Part shown: in pieces, positions 55,859-64,000 of the stretch
Numbering within the stretch: the stretch's first letter is position 1
Layout: each line of letters begins with the position of its first letter
DNA from: Obelidium mucronatum
Lineage: Eukaryota > Chytridiomycota > Chytridiomycetes > Chytridiales > Chytriomycetaceae
DNA length: 64,000 nt
Assembly (NCBI GenBank): GCA_025765595.1
Contig: JAIVFH010000001.1
Location: forward strand, 682,001-746,000
Direction: 5' to 3'
Notes under the pieces: generated by a model
The model's input: the letters and a program-made list of their open reading frames with translations, nothing else
The model's database searches: none
Told to the model about the DNA's origin: nothing
Position numbers and translations under genes: made by a program

Positions 55859-56074
55859 TTGTTTTTTTTCTTTTTGTTTTTGTTTTTTTTGTTGATGTTC
55901 TTTTTTGCATGCAATCAATGCTGCAGTCCGAAATTAAAAAAAAATTTACTCACCTGAGCCAAGCTCCTCCACCCGCTCCACCTCAGCCCCCGTGTGAAAA
56001 AGATAACAAAAAGAACAAGCAACACAAAATTTGCACACAAACTCACACACACACATACAAACACACACAAGGAA
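55859..56074. promoter_or_regulatory. Divergent promoter region of two Cache receptors
   Basis: 216 bp between two divergent receptor starts. Near the leftward start it is T-rich; near the rightward start it is an A/C-rich run (CACACACACATACAAACACACACAAGG). A shared promoter would co-express the two receptors; that is inference. Confidence 0.35.
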
Positions 56075-57731
56075 ATGAAGTTCACACAGCAGATCCTGGC
56101 GCGGCTGGTTGCGCCCATCATCATTGGCTTCCTCCTGATTGGCCTCTGTGCCTTGACCATCTTCTTTGTCAAGGTGCCAGGAGAAATCAACGCCATCCAG
56201 GCGCAACTCGAGGCAAATGAATACTTGAACTTTGGCGGTAATGCCGCTGGAGCCGCAGAGTAAGTGCTTTCTCGTTCTCTTGATTCCATACTTAACATCT
56301 TTTGATGATAACAACAGGCTCGTTGACAACACCTTTGCCAACTTTGCTAATCAGATCACAGCAATTGCCACTCAAACGAGAAACGTTCTCGGACTCGACG
56401 GCTCCGCTGAAGACCCACCAGTCCCAACCGCGTCCATCTACCCTTCTTACTTTGCAGGGCAGTTGAACGGCGCCGATCCTCCATTGCCGCCCAATCCTTT
56501 GGACTACTCCGCCTATTTCAATGTCAATACCACCACACTCGCCCAATTCAATGCAATGCAGCCTGATATCACGGCCAACTTGGACAACGTATTCAGAGCA
56601 GCCGTTGTGAATCAACCCCGTATTCGTGGAGTTCAAATCGGATTCCCTAATGGTGGTTGGAGAGTGTATCCACTTGTTTACAACCTGGTGGCGTTTAATC
56701 CTTTGGATAACACGTTCTGTAATGGAGAGAATGTTCCAGCCGAGTTTCGCGGTGCTTCTGGTAAGAAATACCGGCTATACGCCGAAGGCGTTGCAGCACT
56801 CTGCACGTGTCACAAAGTTTTTGTTAACACATAAATAATGTAGGCTTCAGACCGCAATGTCGTCAGTACTATATTGCTGCTGTTACTGCATATCCGCCTT
56901 CGCAACCAGGACCCGCCAATGGACTCACCACTCCCGTCTTCACTAAACCATACCCTTCAGCTGTTACAGGCCAACTTTTGGTTTCTGCTTCAGTGTCTCT
57001 GTACAAAAACCGAAACTTTTACGGTGTCGTCTCGCTCCAGATTCTGGCTGCCTCGCTTGCCAGCAAATTGGAAAACACTCCTGTTTCTCCCAACGGATAC
57101 ATTTACGTTATTGAGGTTTTTATTTTTAGTTATTATTGACTTATTTCTCTCTCTTAACACACCTCTTTTTTTTTTGTTAAGAAAAACGGGAATATCGTGA
57201 TTTACCCACAATCCAAAACCAGTCTCGACATTTACAACGCCGACACAACGACATCCATCTCTGCCGTTGAATTCAACAACAACGCAGCATTGACCACCGC
57301 GTTCCTCAACCAAGTTACAAAACTCAAGGATACAAACCAAACTGGAACGTTCCAAAAGGGAGATGGTTCTCAATGGACCTTTGCCGCAGCTTCTGTCAAA
57401 ACCACATCTCATATTCTTGTCGTTGTGACTCCCAATTCTGATATCTCGTCGTCGGCGGATAGTATGAAGCGGTCCTATGTCACCTTGTTGGCGACGGCTG
57501 TTACGATTACTGTCATATTTACGGCGATTACGGCGTATATTAGTTATAGAGTGACAAACGCGCTGGCTCGCAGGATTATCGATCCTGTTGAGAAGATGGT
57601 TGGGAAATTGAACAACATTGCTCATAACCAGTTGGGCACTGACACAGAGTTTGATGATCAGCCTTTGTTGTCTAAAGAGTTGAATAATGTGAATGATAAT
57701 CTGAAGAACCTCTTGGTGAGTTTTTTGGTTG

Positions 57732-57771
<40 letters not shown>

Positions 57772-59405
57772 TGGGAACACTGTTTTTGTTGATGCGCCTC
57801 TTTCTTTTTTTTAAGACTGCGGTTCGGTTCGGAAACAATGCCTATTATGCAGACGACCTCATATTGGCTCTTGAAAACTACCTTGCTGCTGAAAAATTGA
57901 TGATCCAGTTAAAAAACGAACGCGGTGAGGGTGTCTGTGCTAATAACCTTGGAAACGTGTATCGCCGAATCGAAGGTCGTTTTGATGATGCTGTTGCCGC
58001 ATACAATCGAGCTTATGGAATTGGTAAAAAAAAGTACTTACTCTTGCGTGTTGATTAAAAAAACCCCATTCCCCCCTCCCCCACAACAACAGCAAACAAT
58101 ATGTTAAATGCGCCAACCAACAGCGATGAAACCCGATTTGCTCTCCGCACTGTTCTAGCCAATCGTTTAAACAACATGGGGGTCATGTGGAAAGAACACC
58201 GGGTGGACGGTCGACTATTAGCCAAAGACGCAGAGCAAGCCAAGTCATTCTTGGAATGGAGTCTCTCTCTCCACAGACAAAACGACAATATAGAAGGAAT
58301 CGCTCAAGTCTCTGGAAACTTGGGACAATTGTGTTTGGATCAAGAGAACATTGACCAAGCAGCTGTACTCATCACAGAGGCCTTTAATATGGTCCGAGAT
58401 CGTGGCGACAACTCTGTAGCGTATCAGTATGCGTGTTTTAATATGGGGCTGTTGTGTGAAGCGCAGCACAAATACGTTGAGGCTGTTACTTACTACATGT
58501 ACGTTCTCAACAAGTTCAATGTTGTGGTCACGTCCATCCGAAAGCTTGTCTTGAAGCACTTGATTTCTCTTTTCGAAGAAACCGATTTAAAGAAGGGGCT
58601 TAATCGCCCTGATTTGGCTGCTTCGTTACGAAAGACTGCTGAACCAGTGTTTGGAAGCCTGGAAGGCACTGTTGGTGCTGCTGCTGCAGGTCCAAAGACA
58701 TTTACCATGCTGAATTCTTTGGCAGGTCCGAAAAATGTCACGTTTCTGTTGGATACATCAGGTTTAACACAATACCAAAGAAAACCCCTTCCGAACGCGT
58801 TTGTCTAATTATTTTTTTTTTCCGTTAACTTTCCCCTCTCAGGTTCAATGAGTGGACAGTTTATCATCACATGCCGTGCATCCATCACAGACATCATCAA
58901 CACCAATTGCACAACCCGCGACACAATCTCGTTGATCAAATTCGACGATGAATACGAACCCGTCTTCACTGAAATGACGAAAGCGTCCGAAAAAGACCAT
59001 CAGAAAATGCTGCAATTTGTTGAACAGAATACTCACCCTCGAGGTGGAACTGCTTTCTACGATGCCCTGGCTAGAACTTTGCAAAACGTTGCGGAATCTT
59101 CAAAGGCGAAAGGAGATAAGTGGATTATTGGGTTGACGGATGGTGCGGATGGTAGTCCAAACAAAACTCAATCGATGCTCATAATTCAGTCGGTGCTGCA
59201 TAAGAATAGGGATATTGGACTGCTTGTGATTACGGTGGGAGAGTTGTATACTGAACAGGAGATTCGAAGGATGGTGGCTTGGGCTGGGCAGAATAAGGGA
59301 ATGTTGATTCGCTCTGAAGCAAACGCTGGGGGAATCAGGGACGCTTTTGGAAGAGCTGTCCGGATTATGGAAGGGAGGGGGGATGTAAATGTGGAAACGT
59401 TGTAG
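56075..59405 (+). CDS. Cache-TM-TPR-vWA fusion receptor
   Basis: About 950 residues. Helix 1 at residues 10-30 (LVAPIIIGFLLIGLCALTIF). The extracellular region has Cache-like segments: PRIRGVQIGFPNGGWRVYPL, FYGVVSLQILAASLASKLE and GYIYVIEKNGNIVIYPQ, then SHILVVVTPNSD. Helix 2 (YVTLLATAVTITVIFTAITA) is followed by a HAMP-like RRIIDPVEKMVGKLNNIAH. Inside the cell come TPR-type repeats (ALENYLAAEKLMIQLKNERG, GVCANNLGNVYRRIEGRFDD, GIAQVSGNLGQLCLDQENID, YACFNMGLLCEAQHKYVEAV). The vWA domain has MIDAS residues DTSGSMSG, the Thr in HPRGGTAFYDALA and the Asp in GLTDGADG. Introns at 56260-56318, 56761-56843, 57115-57181, about 57717-57815, 58025-58092 and 58764-58842 all keep the frame. The intron at 57717 carries a T run of 34. 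It is head-to-head with the other Cache receptor. TPR and vWA both bind proteins, so a scaffold output is inferred. Confidence 0.8.
56779..56791. repeat. Single palindrome in an intron, same core as the 54.7-kb cluster
   Basis: ACGCC-GAA-GGCGT lies within the intron 56761-56843 of the fusion receptor. It is the complement form of the ACGCC-TTC-GGCGT type seen five times in the neighbouring gene's intron. Confidence 0.7.
57737..57770 (+). repeat. Poly-T run of 34 within an intron
   Basis: An uninterrupted T homopolymer between the donor at about 57716 and the acceptor near 57815 of the fusion receptor gene. Similar but shorter T runs occur in other introns here (for example 9163-9187). Its exact length is likely to be unreliable. 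Confidence 0.95.
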
Positions 59406-59489
59406 ATTTCGCCTGATTTTTTCCAAGTCTTCTCAACCGCATAAAAATTCAAATATTCTAAGATTTAATTACATGAAGACCGTGTACAT

Positions 59490-61370
59490 TTATTTCGAAT
59501 CATTAATCTGACACCATTCAGTTTCATATTTCGCCTCAGTCCAAAACTTTCGACACGTTGCGGAATACCCAAAAGGAAACCAATACCCGCGTTCCCCTTC
59601 CAAAACTCGTGCAGCCGCTTGAATAAGCCGATCCACTTTATTCCTACACGTCCAATGCATCCGAGCCCGTTTGAAAGCTTCTCGAGCCATCCACTCCAAC
59701 TTGTCCTTATCCTGTAAATACTCTTGAAGAATAGAGTTGATTTGATCTACACTCATTTTGACGTTGAGTGGAATCACGACATCCTTGAATAAGTCTTCCA
59801 TTTCGAGGGGGATATCAGAGGCTACAACGCATCCGGACATGAAGCTTTCTTGGAATTTTCTCACTGCTTTTCTGACAATGGAGGAATCAAATACGCAGAT
59901 TTGGGTTGTTGCGAGGACTCTTGCCCAATCTTGCTGGTTTTTCCTCTATACAATAAAAACAACGAAAAAAAAAGAAGACGTCGGTCAACTCTATTCATTC
60001 ATTATCTTCCTTGATTTCTTTTTAAATCTTTTTTGTACACTCACATGATGTGCAACGTCTGGATCATGAGGATCAATTACCCCAAGACTATTCCCGGGAC
60101 CAGTAGAAGCATTATTCCAACCCTCCACCGATATCGTTTCCGATTTCTGCTTTCCCTTTGTATTGTCGTTTGCGTTGATTGTGTTTCCAACATGTTGATA
60201 AATAACTGCATTCTGGATCTTGCCAGACTTGATTGCATTCCAGATTTTATACCGTAACGGGTACAATTCTTTCCGGTGGTTTCCGATTAACCGAATACTA
60301 ACTGGTCGTGATTCTGCCCAAGTCTGCTGCTGTCGTTGAGTGGAGGGGACAGGGTGGAGGAGTTCCTCATCGGCACAATCAGGGCTGTGGAAAAAGAAGG
60401 GCATTGGCTGCATTAAACCGCGGCGCTCCGTTTCGTTTAGGTTCGGGTACATTTTTTTAACGCGTTTTGATTCATGAGATTTCCATTGGTTGGGGCGGGA
60501 GAATTCCATGATTAGACCGGCGTATCGGTATGTAATGGCGTCGGCGTGGGATGGATATACTTCTGGATTTAGGCAGGTGTGTTGGTGGCAGTCGGCTTTT
60601 TTTTTACGTTGGATGTGGTTGTGTGGTGAGTGTGAATTGAAAAAAATAAGAACTTGAAATCACCAGTTCCGTGAACCACAACGGCGGTTGGAGATGTGAC
60701 GTTATAATGTCGCGTTTTCGTGTAAATTATATCGAATTGGATATTTGGAAATGCTCGCAGGATATTCTCTCTTGCTGATATTTTCTCGTTATACATGGCC
60801 CATCCAGGGCCCCAGAGTCGAACAGAAATTTGAGCATGACTTGATGCAGCTTTAATCTGTACTGAACAAAAAAAATTTGTGTGTACGTGAGCGTGTTGGT
60901 GGATGTTGTTTAAAAAAAAAAACCTCATCGTAAAAATACCGATCCGTTTTCGTCAAGTAATCATTACGGTTCCCAAAGTACAATACATTCAGATGCGTGC
61001 TTTTTTCCTTCCGTTTCTTTCCTAGATCCCATTTCCCCTTGGTTGTTGTACTCCTTTTCCGATCGAGTAAGAATACGTTTGGTATAGGGCCAAATTCGTA
61101 ATCGAACGCGCACTTCCCGCCATTCAAAAAACAGTTGCTGATTGTATCAATAGACGAATGAATTGTTTGGTTTCCTTTGTCCAGGAGTTCAGTTTCCCTT
61201 CCATCTGATTGTGCAATAGGAATCCGCCTGTCAAGTCCAGGATGAAGTCCTTTTCCAGCAAGGAAGCCAACACTCGTCAACAAAGCGATGAAAATTAATG
61301 CGATTATGGTTGTTTTAATCGAATTCAGAGACGACCGCGAATGTGGCTCTTGGTTTTGTGGTGGAATCAT
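59490..61370 (-). CDS. CgeB-like glycosyltransferase, type II membrane protein, copy A
   Basis: Start MIPPQNQEPHSRSSLN, then one anchor helix (TTIIALIFIALLTSVGFLAG), a stem, and a lumenal catalytic-type region. Landmarks: LNVLYFGNRNDYL, VRLWGPGWAMYNEK, NIQFDIIYTKT, AVVVHGTGDC, MQPMPFFFHSPDCADE, IRLIGNHRKELYPLR, and the end block FQESFMSGCVVASDIPLEME..FKDVVIPL. That last block and the following HWTCRNKVDRLIQAA match the C-terminal half of CgeB/YkvP-like GT-B glycosyltransferases. Introns lie near 60848-60925, 60595-60662, 59995-60045 (joining HHV to the next block) and possibly 59940-59960. The donor and acceptor sugars are unknown. It is 65% or so identical by eye to copy B downstream. Confidence 0.72.
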
Positions 61371-61479
61371 GATTAATATTCTTTTAAATAATTAAATTTG
61401 TCCAGTTTATTTATCACACATGCCAACTTGAAAAAGAAAGAAATAGAATGAGCCTGAGAGTGTGTTTGGAATAGTGGTG

Positions 61480-63261
61480 CTAGACTTTACGACACCATTC
61501 GGTTGTATACTGGGATTCTTCTCCAAACCGCCTGCACGTCGCTTTATATCCAAATGGAAACCAATAGCCCCTCTCGCCCTCTACCACCATTTCAGCAGCT
61601 TGAATTAGCCGATCCACCTTGTTCCGACAGGACCAATGCATTCTTGCCCTTTTAAATGCTTCCATTGCCATCCACGCCAAACGCTCCTTATCCCTTAAAT
61701 ACCCTTGCAACACGTTATTGATATCTTCTGCCGTCATATCTGGCCTTAATGGAATGACTACGTTCTGGAACATTGATTCCATTTCTAAAGGAATATCTGC
61801 TGCAACCACGCAGCCCGACATAAAGCTTTCTTGGAATTTTCGAATGGCTTTACGAACAATCGAAGAATCAAAGACGCAAATTTGAGTAGTGGCAAGTACT
61901 TTGGACCATTCTTGTTGGTTCCTCCGCTAAGAATATGGCTCCAGTTAGAATAAAAATCCAACACCCAAAATCCAAAAAAAGGCGATCTTACATGATGAGA
62001 AACATCGGGATCAAACCTGTCGTATATTCCTATTTCTCGGGAATTCATGCCTTCATTCTTTTTGTCGCTCGATTGTCCCAACGACTGGTCTAAAACGTAT
62101 CCTACATGTTCATACACTTCTGCATTGATGATTTGCTTTCTCAATATTCCATCTCTCACTTTCGCCCTGATAGGATATAGCGAGTCCTTTGTATTTCCAA
62201 TCAAGCGAATCAAATGAGGTCGCGTGTCCTCCCACCTCTTTTCACTAAGCCATTGCCACAAACTAGATCCCTCATGAATAGGATGGAGAAGATTTTCATC
62301 GGCACAATCAGGAGAATGGAAAAAGAAGGGCATCGGTTGCTGCAATCCGGCTTGTTCAGATTCGTTCAAGAACGGGTATTTTTTGGCGATACGTTTCGCT
62401 TCTCGCTGTTTCCACTGCTCAGGTCTTCCGAATTCCATGATAAGTCCTGCGTATCTCCAAGTAATTGCATCGGCATGCGTTGGATAATAGGCACTGCGTA
62501 TGCATTTGTGGTTGTGGCAGTCCCCGGTTCCATGTACTACAACGGCAGTATTAGAAGTAACATTTCTGTGCCACGTTTTTGTGTATATTATATCGAATTG
62601 AATGTCTGGGAAGGCTGAAATATTGTTTTCAGTTGGAGTGAGTTTTTTGTTGTATCCTTTCCAGCCTGGACCCCAAAGACGTACGTTCAGCTTCGGATGA
62701 CTCGCGGCGGCATTCACCTTTTTATTTTATTATGTTGAATTTTTTTGATTTAATTGGGGGTTGCCTGATGAGAAGGGAGTTTCCAACATCAAATACCTCA
62801 TCATAGAAATAGCGGTCCATCTTTTCCATATATTCTCTACGCTCGTTGAAATAAAGTACATTCAGTTTCCGCGTGAACTCATACATGTCAAGTTCTTCTT
62901 CGTTCTCGCGTATTAGAGCCCATCCAGAGTGTGTCCTGATTCGTGGCTTGAGCAACGGACTGCTACCCGACAAGCGCGTTTCGTCCCACTCATAGTCGAA
63001 AACGCAAGATGAATCAAGACCAAAGAAACAGCGACGAAGATGAATTTCTTTTACAGAAAGAGTGGGGTGGTGGGAACTCGAATAGCCGAGTTTGACTAGA
63101 AGAAGGACACCGAGCGCCAAGCCAAGGATTAGGGCAACTAGAAGAAAGCGAGTATTTCCTCTCATTTTTAGTTTAAAGGTGGTGAGCATTTCTTTTCGAG
63201 TTTGTTTCGATTGCTGGGCAGATTGCTGGGGCCGCTCTTGAGCTGACAAATCGTTCATCAT
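61480..63261 (-). CDS. CgeB-like glycosyltransferase, type II membrane protein, copy B
   Basis: A paralogue of the preceding gene in the same direction, with 110 bp between them. Start MMNDLSAQERPQQ; anchor helix FLLVALILGLALGVLLLVKL. Matching landmarks: LNVLYFNERREYM, VRLWGPGWKGYNKK, DIQFDIIYTKTWHRN, AVVVHGTGDC, QQPMPFFFHSPDCADEN, FQESFMSGCVVAADIPLEME and RARMHWSCRNKVDRLIQAAE. Introns near 62719-62797 and 61930-61990 correspond to those of copy A; copy A has an extra intron after HGTGDC that copy B lacks. Sequence before the anchor differs, so the copies are not very recent. Confidence 0.72.
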
Positions 63262-63503
63262 TCAAACACTTCTCCGATATCATGAATTTTATGGACGGTG
63301 GCATCACTTTGCTATCGTTGATGCCGTCATAGATCAGCACTGGGTGTCGGTTTCTCCTCAAATCCACGATCAGTCGATCACTCGCTGGGAGTCAGCTCTG
63401 TTGATCACAGCGACTACATGGCGCAATAATCCTGCTTCACTTGTGCTTTGTATCATTGAATAAACCAGTTGTTTTTATTATTATTTCTTTTTCTCATTCA
63501 TCA
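63262..63503. promoter_or_regulatory. Divergent promoter region at the right end
   Basis: About 240 bp between two divergent starts. The part next to the rightward gene is T-rich with TTTTTATTATTATTTC just before the start. No specific site is recognised. Confidence 0.3.
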
Positions 63504-64000
63504 ATGTCTCTCGCTGACTTCTCTGCGCTCCTCACGAATCCGGACCAGTTCGGCGTAAGCGCCTCCCGCCCGTCGCGCCAAAGCAACTAACGCATTTGCA
63601 AACAGACGGCCGTATTCGAGCAGCTGCGGCAGCTGGGCGATCCGCTTGCCGCCGAAGACGCCACGGCGCTGGCGCTCTTCATGCTCGAACTGTACAAGAA
63701 CGACACGCCGCGCGACAAGGCCGAGGCGGAAATGGCCGACAGTGAGTGTGTTTTGTTTGCATTGCGCGGCTCGGGTTAATTCTTTGTTTTGTTTTTGTTT
63801 GTGCCGTTGTTTGTGTGCGCAGTGCTGACAAGCGCGGGTGCCTTCACCGCGTGGGTGTACGAGTACCTCGATGGCGAGAAGCGGAAGCTGGGCGCTGGTT
63901 TGTTGCTGCGGCGGTGCGGGCGCTGGCTGCTCACGTTTTCATTCTAGCAAACACCAAGAAACGAACTGCGCCTGACTTGGAACCGGAGGCTTCGGGCGAA
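63504..64000 (+). CDS. Start of a gene with a possible RBM26/27 PWI-like N-terminus (cut by window end)
   Basis: Exon 1 is MSLADFSALLTNPDQFG (63504-63554), exon 2 is 63606-63740, exon 3 begins after a CGCAG acceptor near 63823 and a further exon follows at about 63950. The product reads TAVFEQLRQLGDPLAAEDAT, ALALFMLELYKNDTPRDKAE and TSAGAFTAWVYEYLDGEKRK. The pattern of a DP-x-ALA-x-x-ML-L-x-K-x-D segment followed by an L-x-x-F-x-x-x-V-x-x-LF-like segment resembles the N-terminal PWI-like fold of RBM26/RBM27, which act in nuclear RNA decay. This is a pattern match by eye, so it is weak. The coding sequence is GC-rich. The gene continues past 64000. Confidence 0.4.

Noticed and set aside
1..64000. 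CRISPR arrays, rRNA genes, complete transposons or viral insertions
   Set aside because: No regularly spaced repeats, no rRNA-like sequence, and no transposase, reverse transcriptase or capsid motif was seen in any frame examined.

Overview
The window is 64 kb of a eukaryotic nuclear genome, most likely an early-diverging, probably zoosporic (chytrid-like) fungus. Genes are packed tightly and carry many short introns (about 32-80 nt) with GT...AG ends and a CTAAC/CTGAC-like branch site. The gene set points to a fungus: a Bem3-type PX-PH-RhoGAP, a fungal-type DUF2433-RRM protein, a Gef1-like CLC, Prm10/ThrE-type and Not4 proteins. A full-length ABCA-type ABC transporter and Cache-domain receptors, both rare or absent in Dikarya, argue for an early-branching lineage. 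The assignment is an inference from gene content, not from a marker tree.

Layout. 0-1.9 kb: decaying tandem copies of an unrecognised gene. 1.9-7.1 kb: ABCA transporter (-). 7.3-9.8 kb: a small hypothetical gene and PWP1 (+). 9.9-11.4 kb: a glycosyltransferase-like type II membrane protein (-). 11.5-14.4 kb: SLC25A32-like mitochondrial carrier and PP1 catalytic subunit (+). 14.7-19.8 kb: ThrE/Prm10-like membrane protein, whose 3' end is tandemly duplicated, and glutamate-cysteine ligase (-). 19.9-27.6 kb: three tandem kinesin paralogues with a tRNA-Val(AAC) between the second and third (+). 27.7-37.2 kb: an F-box/Cys-rich protein, a DUF2433-RRM protein and a PX-PH-RhoGAP (-). 37.2-38.2 kb: a hypothetical gene (+). 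38.3-43.3 kb: CLC channel/transporter and PKA catalytic subunit (-). 43.5-53.4 kb: SNF2-RING ATPase and Not4 ubiquitin ligase (+). 53.8-59.4 kb: two head-to-head Cache receptors, one fused to TPR and vWA domains. 59.5-63.3 kb: two tandem CgeB-like glycosyltransferases (-). 63.5-64 kb: the start of a possible RBM26/27-type gene (+).

The most notable points are: (i) a Cache-TM-TPR-vWA fusion receptor facing a second Cache receptor; (ii) a cluster of five small GC-rich palindromes inside an intron of the second receptor, with one related palindrome in an intron of the first; (iii) a tandem triplication of short kinesins; (iv) many single-nucleotide reading-frame breaks, dense over 43.5-53.4 kb and also present in the highly conserved PP1 and PKA genes. 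These breaks look more like consensus errors than biology but need RNA or read evidence; (v) several genes with strikingly GC-rich first exons.

Most spans run from start codon to stop codon and include introns. The genes do not form one pathway. Loose themes are signalling (PP1, PKA, RhoGAP, Cache receptors), membrane transport (ABCA, CLC, ThrE, SLC25A32) and gene expression or turnover (PWP1, Not4, SNF2-RING, F-box).
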